A program made the translations under genes and the position numbers. The notes beneath the pieces are model-generated. The model searched no databases. It was given only the letters and a program-made list of their open reading frames with translations, and was not told the origin of the DNA. From Vibrio tubiashii ATCC 19109 (GTDB lineage Bacteria; Pseudomonadota; Gammaproteobacteria; Enterobacterales; Vibrionaceae): 64,000 nt of DNA. Where the stretch lies: the NCBI RefSeq assembly GCF_000772105.1, contig NZ_CP009354.1, positions 2,170,001 through 2,234,000 on the forward strand, read 5' to 3'. Below are positions 1 to 9,683 of this stretch, piece after piece; position 1 is the first letter of the stretch, and each line of letters starts with the position of its first letter.

Positions 1-483
1 GAACAAACGTTTTCTGTACACATCTTTCATACTGGCAGAGTCATAATATATCGCCACTTCAATATTATTCTTGTGGAAATCTTCCTGCTCTTGGTAGCCC
101 CAAATATTAAGATTGAATTTGGGATACTTGTTTTTAAAATCAGACAATCTTGGCAGCAACCATCCATTTGCAAAGCCTGTCGAGGTTGCAATGTTTAGCT
201 CCCCCACCATGTCTGTTGACTTTATCTCTTCAATTTCAGAGAAAATCCCATGCAAATTTTTTGACAAGGTGCTGTGGAATCTAGCCCCTTCTTCAGTCAG
301 TTCAAGCTGGCGAGTTCCTCTGACAAACAAGTTAAAGCCTAACTCTTTTTCTAACACTTTAATTCTATGACTAACGGCTCCTTGTGTAAGATGAAGCTGT
401 TTCCCGGTAATGGTAAAGCTTAACGTTTTCGCCGCCATGTCAAAGGTATGAAGGTTTCTAAGCAGCAGCTGTTGGTTTGCCAT
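1..483 (-). CDS. LysR-family transcriptional regulator, DsdC-like (3' end outside window)
   Basis: The frame is open from an ATG at 483 to the left edge, giving the first 161 residues. Residues 8-65 form a LysR winged helix-turn-helix with the features LHTFDMAAK, LTQGAVSHRI and LEKELGFNLFVRG. The start of the substrate-binding domain follows (GELNIATSTGFANGWLLP). Overall it resembles DsdC and related regulators of amino-acid or sugar catabolism. It is divergent from the PTS permease that starts at 656, with 172 bp between them, so it probably controls that gene and itself. The effector is unknown. The family assignment is firm; the DsdC subfamily is a judgement from memory of that protein. 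The protein is cut by the window edge, not by a mutation. Confidence 0.85.
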   Translation of the reverse strand, partial: MANQQLLLRNLHTFDMAAKTLSFTITGKQLHLTQGAVSHRIKVLEKELGFNLFVRGTRQLELTEEGARFHSTLSKNLHGIFSEIEEIKSTDMVGELNIATSTGFANGWLLPRLSDFKNKYPKFNLNIWGYQEQEDFHKNNIEVAIYYDSASMKDVYRKRLF

Positions 484-655
484 ATTGCGCCTATGGATTA
501 AAATTTTTAATTCATCCTACTACCTGATTCGTTTGTTCGCATCATGAAATAAGTCATAAAATAGTCCCAAATCTATTAAGTGTGACCTAGCGCTAAGAGT
601 GACTCTCACTGTGCCAGCTCATCAAAAAATCAATAATCAAAATCTAGGGGCATAA

Positions 656-2110
656 ATGAACATACTCGGATACATGCAAAAAGTCGGTAAGGCACTGATG
701 GTGCCAGTCGCGACCTTACCTGCAGCCGCAATACTAATGGGGATTGGCTACTGGCTCGATCCTGTCGGCTGGGGCTCAGAAAACATTCTCGCCGCTTTTC
801 TGATTAAATCAGGCGCAGCTATCATTGATAACATGGCAGTGCTGTTTGCTGTCGGTGTTGCCTTTGGTTTAAGTAAAGACAAAAACGGTTCGGCTGCACT
901 ATCGGGCTTTGTTATGTTCTTGGTCGTGACAACTCTACTGGCACCGGGCTCTGTGGCTCAGTTGATTGGTGTCAACGCAGATGAAGTACCCGCTGCATTT
1001 GGTAAAATCAGTAACCAGTTTATTGGTATTATTATCGGTATTATCTCTGCTGAGATTTACAACCGTTATTCAAGCGTTGAACTCCCTCAAGCTCTCGCTT
1101 TCTTTAGTGGTAAACGCTTAGTCCCAATTCTAACTTCTCTTGCTGGTATGGCACTCTCTTTTGCGTTGCTTTACATCTGGCCTGCGGTATATGACGCGCT
1201 GATCCAATTTGGTATTAAACTGGAAAGCATGGGCGCGGTAGGTGCTGGTCTATTTGGCTTCTTCAACCGCCTATTCCTGTCTATCGGTATGCACCATGCA
1301 CTTTACCCAGTGTTCTGGTTTGACGTCGTCGGCATCAACGATATCCCTAACTTCTTGGGCGGTGCTCAGTCGATCGCTAACGGTACAGGTATTCCTGGTC
1401 AAACAGGTATGTACCAAGCAGGCTTCTTCCCAATCATGATGTTTGGCCTTCCGGCTGCTGCTCTGGCTATGTACCACTGCTCTGATGCTAAAAACAAGAA
1501 CCAAGTGTTTGCGATCATGCTTGCCGCAGCAATGGCATCTTTCTTTACAGGTATCACAGAACCACTAGAGTTCAGCTTTATGTTCCTTGCACCTGTGTTG
1601 TTCCTAATCCACGCAGTGCTAACTGGTTTGTCTTTGTACATCGCTGCGACAATGGAATGGATGGCAGGATTCGGCTTCTCGGCAGGTTTTGTTGATTTCG
1701 TTCTATCGAGCCAGAACCCGCTAGCAACCAACTGGTACATGCTAATTCTTCAAGGCTTGGTATTCTTCTGCCTATACTACGCCATCTTCCGTTTCGCTAT
1801 CGTTAAGTTTAACCTTAAGACACCGGGTCGCAGCGAAGATATGGCTAGTGAGTCAAATGAAGACATCGCAGGTCTTGCGAAAGAGTACATTCAGGCTATT
1901 GGTGGTGCTGAAAATATCCTTGAAGTGGACAACTGTATTACTCGTCTACGCCTAACAGTAAAAGATTCCGCTGTCGCAGACAGTGAAAAACTTAAGAAGC
2001 TTGGTGCGGCAGGGGTAGTTCCTGTTGGCAAAGGCGGTCTGCAAGTTATCGTTGGCCTTGGCAAAGTGGACAAAGTTGCAGAGCAGATGAAAACCATCCT
2101 TGCTAGCTAA
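656..2110 (+). CDS. PTS EIICB permease, glucose/N-acetylglucosamine family, no IIA domain
   Basis: Inner-membrane sugar permease of the phosphotransferase system, 484 aa. Residues 1-390 are the hydrophobic IIC domain, with the substrate-site signature GITEPLEF at 299-306. A linker containing LKTPGR leads to a IIB domain (about 405-484) whose phosphorylation cysteine is C427 in NCITRLRL. It most resembles the IIC and IIB parts of NagE but stops before a IIA domain, so it must take phosphate from another protein, probably EIIA-Glc. The ATG is preceded by only a weak ribosome site. It is divergent from the DsdC-like regulator. The substrate is unproven; N-acetylglucosamine or another hexose is the best guess. 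Confidence 0.88.
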   Translation: MNILGYMQKVGKALMVPVATLPAAAILMGIGYWLDPVGWGSENILAAFLIKSGAAIIDNMAVLFAVGVAFGLSKDKNGSAALSGFVMFLVVTTLLAPGSVAQLIGVNADEVPAAFGKISNQFIGIIIGIISAEIYNRYSSVELPQALAFFSGKRLVPILTSLAGMALSFALLYIWPAVYDALIQFGIKLESMGAVGAGLFGFFNRLFLSIGMHHALYPVFWFDVVGINDIPNFLGGAQSIANGTGIPGQTGMYQAGFFPIMMFGLPAAALAMYHCSDAKNKNQVFAIMLAAAMASFFTGITEPLEFSFMFLAPVLFLIHAVLTGLSLYIAATMEWMAGFGFSAGFVDFVLSSQNPLATNWYMLILQGLVFFCLYYAIFRFAIVKFNLKTPGRSEDMASESNEDIAGLAKEYIQAIGGAENILEVDNCITRLRLTVKDSAVADSEKLKKLGAAGVVPVGKGGLQVIVGLGKVDKVAEQMKTILAS

Positions 2111-2175
2111 TCCAAGGTTTACTGCAAACTAGTTTATAAAGAATTGCGGTGATTTCACCTTCACCGCATCCCCCT

Positions 2176-2216
2176 GAAGTGCATTTTCGCTTAGTCACCG
2201 AGTCTGCACTTCTTTT
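2176..2216 (+). terminator. Rho-independent terminator of the EIICB gene
   Basis: An 8-bp inverted repeat (GAAGTGCA at 2176-2183, TGCACTTC at 2205-2212) is followed by a run of T. It lies 65 bp after the permease stop and just before the convergent menE stop. The 21-nt loop is long. A second hairpin (GCGGTGA/TCACCGC) lies immediately upstream at 2146-2167. Confidence 0.6.
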
Positions 2217-2219
2217 TGG

Positions 2220-3590
2220 TTATTGAGCGAGTTGCTCCAACAACCACAGCTTTACCTTCTGTCTTGAGATTTTAATCCCACCCTGTAACAGTTCATCCGG
2301 CATAGCATAGTAGGCAACAGGCCATTTGAGTTTGGTTAATGACCCTTTTAGATGCTCTGTTATTGCTAACTCATCAATCTCATCTGCTACCTTGATAATG
2401 GCAATAGGTCTGTGACCAAATTCGCTATCTGGTATCGGTACAATGACCGACTGGCTGATAAAAGGAATCAGATTCAGCGCTTGTTCTATCTCTTCACAGT
2501 GGATGTTTTCACCGCCGGAGATAAACAGATTGTCTGCACGGCCGATGATCTTTAGCTCTCGCCCGACCATCTCGCCCAAATCTTTACTATCGAACCAACC
2601 CTGTTCAGTAATTGGCAATAGCTCCCCTTGTACATAGTAACCAGAGGCTAACGTCTCACCGCCAATATAAATTCTTTGCCCTTCCAGACGAAGCTGACGC
2701 TTTGGTAACAACTCACCAGCAGTGTATTCGGCGTCAATACGTTTTGCTGTCACGGTTGACGCAGCTTCGGTCATTCCATAACCGAGCCATGTTTCAATAC
2801 CTAGCTTTTCAGCTTGTTGACTGAGCGCCAAAGGTACATGACTGCCACCGAGTAAGACATGGCTGAGTGACAACTTCACTTCATTGTCGAGAAGCCGCTT
2901 AAGTTGAGTCGAAACTAAAGAAGCGTGAGTGACGCCCTGAATATCCTCTGCCAGTTCCCCTTTGCCCATTTTCAAGCTAGCACCACTATGCAGCCAGCGA
3001 TAGATAATCGCCAGCCCGGAGACATGGTACATAGGGAGGCTCAGTAACCAAGTGTCTGCCTGCTTAAACGCAAAGCGCTGCAGTAATCCTTGAGCCGAAG
3101 CCAAATGTTGCTTTGAGGTATGAGCAACCGCTTTAGGAGCGCTTGTTGAACCTGACGTAAATACGATCGAAGCAAGCGCCTCGCTGCTAAACTTGCTCTG
3201 ATTAAGCTCAGTCATCGAAGGCTTCAGCACAATATTTTGCAAGCTACGCAAGTCTGGAACGTCTGTTGATAGCCACACTTTTGCCTGCTTGGGCTCGGAA
3301 TATAATGTCGCGAGTTTATGGTTAAACTCTGCTTTTGTTTGAGGCATGGTTATCGCACAGACTGCTTCTAGCTCCAAGCAGGCGAGATAAACCAAAATCA
3401 GTTCAACACTGTTTTTACCAACACATGTAAGCACACTTCCAGCGCCAACACCTTGACTTGCCAACGAAGCTGCCATTTGGTCAACTGAACTTTCAAGCTC
3501 AGCCCAAGTGTAACTTTGGTTGAGGGTATGGAGAGCATATAAAGATGGGCTCGATTGAGCCCATTGACGTAGAGGAGATAACTGACTCAT
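2220..3590 (-). CDS. menE: 2-succinylbenzoate--CoA ligase
   Basis: Activates o-succinylbenzoate with ATP and CoA, step five of menaquinone synthesis. The 456-aa protein is an ANL-superfamily adenylating enzyme. Visible motifs are the phosphate-binding loop FTSGSTSAPK (residues 144-153), GYGMTEAAS near 258, and GRADNLFISGGENI near 350. The C-terminal lysine of the adenylation half-reaction is in GGIKISRQK. It is the last gene of the men operon. Its ATG overlaps the menC stop by one base (TAATG), so it is translationally coupled. Its length is normal for MenE. Confidence 0.95.
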   Translation of the reverse strand: MSQLSPLRQWAQSSPSLYALHTLNQSYTWAELESSVDQMAASLASQGVGAGSVLTCVGKNSVELILVYLACLELEAVCAITMPQTKAEFNHKLATLYSEPKQAKVWLSTDVPDLRSLQNIVLKPSMTELNQSKFSSEALASIVFTSGSTSAPKAVAHTSKQHLASAQGLLQRFAFKQADTWLLSLPMYHVSGLAIIYRWLHSGASLKMGKGELAEDIQGVTHASLVSTQLKRLLDNEVKLSLSHVLLGGSHVPLALSQQAEKLGIETWLGYGMTEAASTVTAKRIDAEYTAGELLPKRQLRLEGQRIYIGGETLASGYYVQGELLPITEQGWFDSKDLGEMVGRELKIIGRADNLFISGGENIHCEEIEQALNLIPFISQSVIVPIPDSEFGHRPIAIIKVADEIDELAITEHLKGSLTKLKWPVAYYAMPDELLQGGIKISRQKVKLWLLEQLAQ

Positions 3591-4576
3591 TACGACTGCC
3601 AGATTAAAGCCTGATCAGACAAGCTTGCGACAGGCAGTTCACAACCCGGCCATGGAACTTCTAACTGCTGAGCAAACAGCCCCACGGTATCCAGTCCCGG
3701 TACTTCTTCTGGAAGTTGCCAGTGCGCTAACCTTGCTAGCTGAGTTAGACCAAGGCTAGATTCAATGCTAGAACTGACTACTGCTTTAATGCCCAGTGAT
3801 TTGGCTTTATCAATCAATTCAATACAGCGCTCAATCGAACCTATCAGAGTCGGCTTTATCACAATCGCTTTCGCACCATTGAGGTCTTCTAGCTTGAAGT
3901 CATCTTTGCGGATCGCATGTTGCAGCGTTTCATCCCAAGCAATCGCAATGCCTGTATCAATCGCAAAAGAAAAGCTGTCTCCCGGTGCTTGGCATGGCTC
4001 TTCGATAAAGGCGATGCGGCCACGCAACGAAGGGGCAATCTTCTTGGCAAATTGCTGTGCTTTTTCAGCTGTCCAAGCTCGATTAGCGTCCAAACGAAGT
4101 GTTAAATCTGGAATCGACTCTAAGAAAAGGCTGACCAACATCCCATCACGAATCGGCTCATACAGACCGACCTTAATCTTGGCCACTTTCTCACCCGTCA
4201 TGGCATTCAGCTTAGGCAGGAGTTCGTCTGGATCACCAGAACATAGCGGTGCAGCTTGAAAGCAGCCTTGTTCTGGCAGCTGTTTGTTAAGCTCTAATTC
4301 CGCCATTGATAAGCCAAAGGCGACCGATGGGTAGAGCTCATCAAAGTTGAACGCTTGCCCTTGTTGCCACAAAGCCAGTTGTTCGACCAATTGCGAGTAG
4401 ACATCGTCCATCGTCTCCATGCTAAAACCAGGCAAAGGCGCAATCTCACCTCGACCAAGCTCACCATCAAGAGTTAGCTCAACGACAAATCCTTCTCTCT
4501 GCTTGAGCTTTTGTTCACGCAGTATCACGCCACTGTCCATCGGCAATTCATAGCGATACAGTTTGGCTGATCTCAT
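3590..4576 (-). CDS. menC: o-succinylbenzoate synthase
   Basis: Dehydrates SHCHC to o-succinylbenzoate in menaquinone synthesis. It is an enolase-superfamily enzyme of 328 aa. The catalytic pattern is complete: KIKVG lysine pair, metal ligands in LRLDANRAW, FIEEPC and WDETL, and the second lysine in IVIKPT. The frame is open 57 bases further upstream, but the ATG at 4576 has an AAAGGGA ribosome site and gives the usual N-terminus (MRSAKLYRYELPMDSG). A 175-bp gap containing a palindromic repeat separates it from menB, so expression may depend partly on its own signals. Confidence 0.94.
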   Translation of the reverse strand: MRSAKLYRYELPMDSGVILREQKLKQREGFVVELTLDGELGRGEIAPLPGFSMETMDDVYSQLVEQLALWQQGQAFNFDELYPSVAFGLSMAELELNKQLPEQGCFQAAPLCSGDPDELLPKLNAMTGEKVAKIKVGLYEPIRDGMLVSLFLESIPDLTLRLDANRAWTAEKAQQFAKKIAPSLRGRIAFIEEPCQAPGDSFSFAIDTGIAIAWDETLQHAIRKDDFKLEDLNGAKAIVIKPTLIGSIERCIELIDKAKSLGIKAVVSSSIESSLGLTQLARLAHWQLPEEVPGLDTVGLFAQQLEVPWPGCELPVASLSDQALIWQS

Positions 4577-4642
4577 AGCAATATCCCTTTCTTTGTTGAT
4601 ATAAATGTAGCTTGTATTGGATATTTCACCCATTTGTACGTT

Positions 4643-4741
4643 GATATATAAGCTGTAGCCTCAAGAACAAGGAGAGGGCGCGGAATATAGAAGCCTATAT
4701 GAGCATCCTCGACACGGTTATTGAGGCTAAAGCGACGATAT
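4643..4741. repeat. palindromic intergenic repeat in the menB-menC gap
   Basis: A roughly 99-bp imperfect palindrome. Outer arms are GATAT (4643-4647) and ATATC (4737-4741). Inner arms are TAGCCTCAA (4656-4664) and TTGAGGCTA (4721-4729). A central hairpin has arms ATATAG (4685-4690) and CTATAT (4695-4700). It is non-coding and sits inside an operon. Its overall design, with a central ATAG-AAG-CTAT core, recalls the ERIC-like element at 17666-17803, and it looks like a dispersed Vibrio repeat. Copy number cannot be seen here. Confidence 0.65.
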
Positions 4742-4751
4742 CAAGAACAAA

Positions 4752-5618
4752 TTAAGGGTTGCGTGGAAATTTATTAAAGTCAGGACGACGCTTCTCATTA
4801 AACGCATTACGACCTTCCTGACCTTCTTCAGTCATGTAGAACATCATAGTTGCATTACCTGCTAGCTCCTGAAGACCTGCTTGACCATCACAGTCTGCAT
4901 TCAGCGCCGCTTTCAAGCAACGAAGTGCCATTGGGCTGTGTTGTAGGGTTTCACGACACCAGCGAACCGTTTCTTTCTCTAAATCTTCTACTGCGACAAC
5001 TGTGTTAACTAGCCCCATATCAAGTGCTTCTTGCGCGTCGTAGAAACGACATAGGAACCAAATTTCTCGAGCTTTCTTCTGGCCGACGATACGAGCCATG
5101 TATGACGCGCCCCAACCGCCATCAAATGAGCCTACTTTAGGGCCAGTTTGACCAAATTGAGCATTTTCTGCAGCAATCGTTAAGTCACACATCATGTGTA
5201 GTACGTGACCGCCACCCACTGCCCAACCTGCAACCGATGCGATCACTGGCTTTGGACACGTACGAATTTGACGTTGGAAATCAAGAACGTTTAAGTGGTG
5301 AGTACCTGAATCATCTTGGTAGCCGCCGTAGTCGCCACGAATCTTCTGGTCACCGCCAGAACAGAATGCCTTCTCACCTAAGCCGGTAAGGATAATAACG
5401 CCAACCCCTTCATCGTAACGTGCGTCTGCCAGAGCATTGATCATCTCTTTAACGGTTTGAGGACGAAAAGCGTTACGTACTTGAGGACGAGCGATAGTGA
5501 TCTTAGCGATACCATCTTCGGATTTGTGGTACTGAATATCTTCATATTCACCTGTGCAGTCATTCCAGTTAACTGGAGCGTATAGTTCTTCTTCTGAGAT
5601 ACCGACTGTTTTTGCCAT
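4752..5618 (-). CDS. menB: 1,4-dihydroxy-2-naphthoyl-CoA synthase
   Basis: Closes the second naphthoquinone ring by Dieckmann condensation of succinylbenzoyl-CoA. The 288-aa protein is a crotonase-fold enzyme with the MenB-type sequences [10 protein letters not shown] (oxyanion loop), [16 protein letters not shown] and [12 protein letters not shown]. The C-terminus [12 protein letters not shown] is typical of the family. It lies 37 bp downstream of menH in the men operon. Length and motifs are all normal. Confidence 0.96.
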   Translation of the reverse strand: MAKTVGISEEELYAPVNWNDCTGEYEDIQYHKSEDGIAKITIARPQVRNAFRPQTVKEMINALADARYDEGVGVIILTGLGEKAFCSGGDQKIRGDYGGYQDDSGTHHLNVLDFQRQIRTCPKPVIASVAGWAVGGGHVLHMMCDLTIAAENAQFGQTGPKVGSFDGGWGASYMARIVGQKKAREIWFLCRFYDAQEALDMGLVNTVVAVEDLEKETVRWCRETLQHSPMALRCLKAALNADCDGQAGLQELAGNATMMFYMTEEGQEGRNAFNEKRRPDFNKFPRNP

Positions 5619-5655
5619 GGTGATTCCTAGTTTGTTTACTTATTGGCTCAGCATA

Positions 5656-6435
5656 CTAACCAATGGTGTTCAGCTGAGTTTTAACAATATTTGCGAAAGC
5701 TTGTGGCTGCTCAATATGAACATTGTGCCCCGCTTTCGCAACTTGGCTAAAAGACAAACCGCTTCGTTTGGCCAACTGACTAAACTTATTGTCTTTTTCG
5801 CCACATATATAATGAGTTTTGATCCCTGAATGCTTCAGGGCATCGAGTAAATAGTCTTGTTTCGCAAGCGATGTAGCCTCGAGCATGTTCGCTACCGATG
5901 GGCCTAGATTAGCACTGCGTTTATCTATCAGTTTTTGTCTTTGCGCATGATTTAGCGAACTAAATACTGGCTGTTGATACCAGTCGCTTAATACCTGCTC
6001 AATAGGCTCGTTGCAAAATCGATTTGCCCATTGGCTATCGTTTTGCCACCTTTGCTGCTTATCAGAATCGTTTTGCAAACCAAAGTTGCCACCCTCAACA
6101 ATAAGCGACTGAATATTCAGGGCAGAAAAGTAGCCACTAGCTACACCAGACATCGCAATACGACCGCCCATTGAGTAGCCAACCAATACTATAGGCTGAT
6201 GTGGCGTCACATGGGTAAGAAGAGTGTCAGATATTTGATCGCAGCAGTGCTTAAAATTGCAACAATTTTCTAATGCGCTGTGTCCATGTCCCGGAAGATC
6301 AATGGAAATAACAGAGTAGTGAGATAAGTAAGATTGCGTTTCTTTCCAGTCCAAACCAGAACCCAGCAAGCCATGTAAAAATACGATCACTGTGCTTGTT
6401 GGATTGAGGTTTGAGCTAGCGTGACTATAAAGCAT
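5656..6435 (-). CDS. menH: SHCHC synthase, alpha/beta hydrolase
   Basis: Removes pyruvate from SEPHCHC to give SHCHC. The 259-aa protein has an alpha/beta-hydrolase fold: oxyanion HGLLGSG near residue 21, nucleophile elbow GYSMGGR with S88, an acid in GEKDNKF and the histidine in [10 protein letters not shown]. Its start overlaps the end of menD by 11 bp, so the two are probably translationally coupled. The position between menD and menB supports MenH over a generic hydrolase. Confidence 0.92.
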   Translation of the reverse strand: MLYSHASSNLNPTSTVIVFLHGLLGSGLDWKETQSYLSHYSVISIDLPGHGHSALENCCNFKHCCDQISDTLLTHVTPHQPIVLVGYSMGGRIAMSGVASGYFSALNIQSLIVEGGNFGLQNDSDKQQRWQNDSQWANRFCNEPIEQVLSDWYQQPVFSSLNHAQRQKLIDKRSANLGPSVANMLEATSLAKQDYLLDALKHSGIKTHYICGEKDNKFSQLAKRSGLSFSQVAKAGHNVHIEQPQAFANIVKTQLNTIG

Positions 6436-8155
6436 GAATTTGTTGGATAAACTCTTTCAATTGAGAAGACGCTTGCTCTGGAGGTGTTTGCACTTCAACC
6501 AGCAATGCTCCCTCACCATGACGTAAGTGGTCATTTACCATATGCGTGTAGTGAGCTAAGGTTTCTGGCTTGCTGTAACTCAGTTTGAACTGCTTGGCGG
6601 CACATTCAAAATCATAGCCATGTGGCATTTGATAGAGTGACTGCTTTTGCTGCTCTGGTACAGGCAGTAAATCAAAGATTGCACCGCCATCATTGTTAGT
6701 CACAACCACCACAACAGGTGTTTTTTCGTGAGTAAGCAGCGCAAGTGAATTGATATCGTAAAGCAGCGATGTATCCCCAATATACACTAGGGTCGGTTGT
6801 TGGTTGGCTCGCACTACACCTGATGCCGTCGCAATTAGCCCATCTATGCCAGAAGCGCCGCGATTGCTATAGACAGCATAATCATCAAGACCACTAAACA
6901 TGTCGACTAAACGTACAAACAAGCTATTGCCTAGAAAGATCTGTGCCTGCTTGGCAACTAGGTTAACGCTTAACGCAAGTTCAATCTCATCGAGTGAGGA
7001 ATCGGCATTGAGATGGAGCGCAGCTAGGTTTGCAACCTGCTGAGACACTTCCGTCAGCTCATTCGCCCAACCAGATTCCGTGTTACAGAGTACTGGAATT
7101 GACTCAATACAGACCTGTAGCCAAGATTTAATATCAGCAACATGATGAGTTTGCATCAAATGCGATTGGTTGTTTCTATCGGCACTTGGCGCAAGGTAAT
7201 GATACTGCGCGTTACGCTGCTCAACCTGATCAACAAGCCACTGGTTTAAGCGCTTCGACACGATTCTTGAACCGATCTGCAATACCAATTCACATTGATT
7301 AAGTAGTTCCGAGCGTTCGCCATTTTGGAGCCATAGATCGTAATGAGCCCAAGCGGAAGTCACCCCCGATTGAGGATCGCTCAATAGCGGCCAACCTAAC
7401 TTTTCGGCTAACTGCTTTGCTAATCGCGCTTCACTTAAGGTAACGCTACCAAGAACAATCGCGCCTTTTTTATCAGCGAAATCACTAAAGTGGATCTGTT
7501 GTTCAATACCAGCTGACAACTGGCGAGTATAGGTGGTATTGCTCTGCCACCAGCTCGAAACCGTTTCTATATAATCTTGATAAATTGATTTGTCTTGAGC
7601 GCTATACAAGGGCTCAGGAAAAGGACAGTTGATATGCACTGCGCAGCCTACCTTCGCTTGACTGTGCATGACGTTATCAACGGAAGTAAGTAACCACTTC
7701 AGAGGTGTTGTCAAAGAGGGACTTGGCAACTCAAGCGATGCAGTGACATGCGACGAGAATATCCCCGATTGATTAATCGCTTGGTTAGCTCCGCATCCAA
7801 CCAACTCGACCGGTCTATCTGCCGTTAACACCACCAGTTTTTCACCAGTGAGCTTCGCCTCTGCAATCGCTGGCAACAAGTTCGCGACAGCTGTACCGGA
7901 AGTTACCACCACAGCAACAGGTTTTCGGCTTGCTTTCGCTAATCCAAGCGCAAGAAAGCCCAAACCACGCTCATCAAAATGGGTATGCAAAGTCAGATTA
8001 GGATTTTCATCGGCTTCTAAGGTCAATGGAGTTGAACGTGAGCCTGGAGCAACGCAAACCTCACTGACCCCAAAGCGCGATAGCTCTTCCAAAATAGTCT
8101 GACACCAAATGCGATTTACCACCGCCTGCTCGATTGAGTATGGACTACCACTCAT
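6425..8155 (-). CDS. menD: SEPHCHC synthase (thiamine-diphosphate dependent)
   Basis: Adds the succinic semialdehyde unit from 2-oxoglutarate to isochorismate, the first committed step of menaquinone synthesis. The 576-aa protein has the N-terminal pyrimidine-binding domain ([25 protein letters not shown]) and a C-terminal thiamine-diphosphate domain (about 430-500, containing [13 protein letters not shown] and [11 protein letters not shown]). Its ATG directly follows the menF stop (TAGATG), so it is coupled to menF. Confidence 0.95.
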   Translation of the reverse strand: MSGSPYSIEQAVVNRIWCQTILEELSRFGVSEVCVAPGSRSTPLTLEADENPNLTLHTHFDERGLGFLALGLAKASRKPVAVVVTSGTAVANLLPAIAEAKLTGEKLVVLTADRPVELVGCGANQAINQSGIFSSHVTASLELPSPSLTTPLKWLLTSVDNVMHSQAKVGCAVHINCPFPEPLYSAQDKSIYQDYIETVSSWWQSNTTYTRQLSAGIEQQIHFSDFADKKGAIVLGSVTLSEARLAKQLAEKLGWPLLSDPQSGVTSAWAHYDLWLQNGERSELLNQCELVLQIGSRIVSKRLNQWLVDQVEQRNAQYHYLAPSADRNNQSHLMQTHHVADIKSWLQVCIESIPVLCNTESGWANELTEVSQQVANLAALHLNADSSLDEIELALSVNLVAKQAQIFLGNSLFVRLVDMFSGLDDYAVYSNRGASGIDGLIATASGVVRANQQPTLVYIGDTSLLYDINSLALLTHEKTPVVVVVTNNDGGAIFDLLPVPEQQKQSLYQMPHGYDFECAAKQFKLSYSKPETLAHYTHMVNDHLRHGEGALLVEVQTPPEQASSQLKEFIQQIHAL

Positions 8156-9463
8156 CTATGAAGCTACTCCCAATGGAGGATTGTCAGAAATTAAAGACAG
8201 TAACGTCGACATTTTTTTATCGAGCTCCAGCCATTCATTTTCAGCAATAGAACCAGGAACAATTCCAGCTCCAGCAAAAAGCTGAACTTGATCGTTGAGT
8301 ACTAGCGCACTGCGTATAGCGACGCAAAACTCCGCCCTTTGATGACTAATAAAGCCCATTGAACCTGCATACCAGCCCCGAGCAAACGGTTCATGCTCTT
8401 GAATGAACGCCATGGATTCTTCACGTGGTAATCCGGCAACGGCAGCAGTTGGCTGCAAAGCGCTAAGCAATTGCACCCCGTTAACCCCTTTATTGAGATG
8501 AGCATGAATACTGCGTTTTAAGTGCTGCACTTTACGTAAGCGAACTAACCTTGCTTCTTGCTCTACTTCAACATGCTCAGAATGTGGAGTTAGGCGCTCA
8601 ATAATATCGTCGACCACATACTGATTTTCATTAAGGTTCTTAATGTCATTCGACAACCAGTTCGCCAGCTCCATATCTTGACTGGCATTAGTGCCGCGCC
8701 CAATGGTGCCTGCAAGCGCTTCAGTATAAAGCTCCTGACCTTGACGCGCGTACAAACGCTCTGGGGTCGAGCCTAAAAAGCTGTGTTTCTTATCTAGTGA
8801 GAGTAGAAAGTGAAAACTGTGATGGTTTTGCAGATAGCTAGCCTTCAGTAGCTGAGATGCGCACAGCGGTCTATCGAGATTCACCTCGGTTTTACGCGCA
8901 AGAACCACTTTCTTGAATTCATCATTTTTGATGCCAGTCAGTACCTTATCTACCAACTGTGACCACTGCTCTTTTTCAGGCGTATGCTGGATCGTTTCTA
9001 TATGCGAAGAGACTGGCAATATAGGGGAAACCTCAAGCTGCAGCTTATATAAGCTCGCCAAAGTGCGATGTTTTTCGGCGTTAAGATTCACCGCGAGTGA
9101 CCATTGCTGATCAAAACGGATCAGTTCAATTTGCGGTAAGAAGAAAAAAGAGGACATACAACGGTGATTCTTACCTGTATGACCATCAAAGGAACGACCT
9201 CCCCAAATGCGCTGATCGTCGGCGAGAATAGTATAGGCAGGCGCAGGTTCGACAAACGTATGCAGCTGTCCTAGTGCAACAACCTCTTCTCTAGTATCAC
9301 GAGATTGCCAGTAAAACTTTGGAAATAGCGGCTGCGCTTCCAGCCAATCTATAAATGCAAAGTCAGGTTTTTCCTCAAGAACTTGAACCAGACGGTTTAC
9401 ACCATCTTCTGCTTCCTTTACGCGTTCAATCAGTTCAGCTACGGCTTGATGAAAGTATGACAA
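8156..9463 (-). CDS. menF: isochorismate synthase
   Basis: Converts chorismate to isochorismate, the entry step of menaquinone synthesis. The 435-aa protein is a chorismate-binding enzyme; its C-terminal half holds KKVVLARKTEV, GSTPERLYAR, ALAGTIGRG and AGAGIVPGSIAENEW. The best start is a TTG at 9463 with a GAGG ribosome site six bases upstream; an ATG at 9480 is out of frame. This rare start may keep expression low. It is the first gene of the men operon and divergent from alaA across about 220 bp. Confidence 0.93.
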   Translation of the reverse strand: MSYFHQAVAELIERVKEAEDGVNRLVQVLEEKPDFAFIDWLEAQPLFPKFYWQSRDTREEVVALGQLHTFVEPAPAYTILADDQRIWGGRSFDGHTGKNHRCMSSFFFLPQIELIRFDQQWSLAVNLNAEKHRTLASLYKLQLEVSPILPVSSHIETIQHTPEKEQWSQLVDKVLTGIKNDEFKKVVLARKTEVNLDRPLCASQLLKASYLQNHHSFHFLLSLDKKHSFLGSTPERLYARQGQELYTEALAGTIGRGTNASQDMELANWLSNDIKNLNENQYVVDDIIERLTPHSEHVEVEQEARLVRLRKVQHLKRSIHAHLNKGVNGVQLLSALQPTAAVAGLPREESMAFIQEHEPFARGWYAGSMGFISHQRAEFCVAIRSALVLNDQVQLFAGAGIVPGSIAENEWLELDKKMSTLLSLISDNPPLGVAS

Positions 9464-9683
9464 ATCAGCCTCGTATGCATGGGGGTTATTATTTTATTAT
9501 ATGTCGCTACTCTATTTATAGACCCTACTCAAATCAAGGTTGAAACCAATGTTTTGCAAAATCCTGTGATAACGGGCGTGCTACAAGGCATTAAATGTTG
9601 TTATCTAATCAGATTTTTATTCTAAAGAACCTCTTTTTCAGGTACTTTAATAAAGAAATTCAATAATATTTAGGTTTTAATCA

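Noticed and set aside
3765-4259. 164-residue frame antisense to menC
   Set aside because: It is contained in menC, whose catalytic residues are complete. It shows no independent coding signs.
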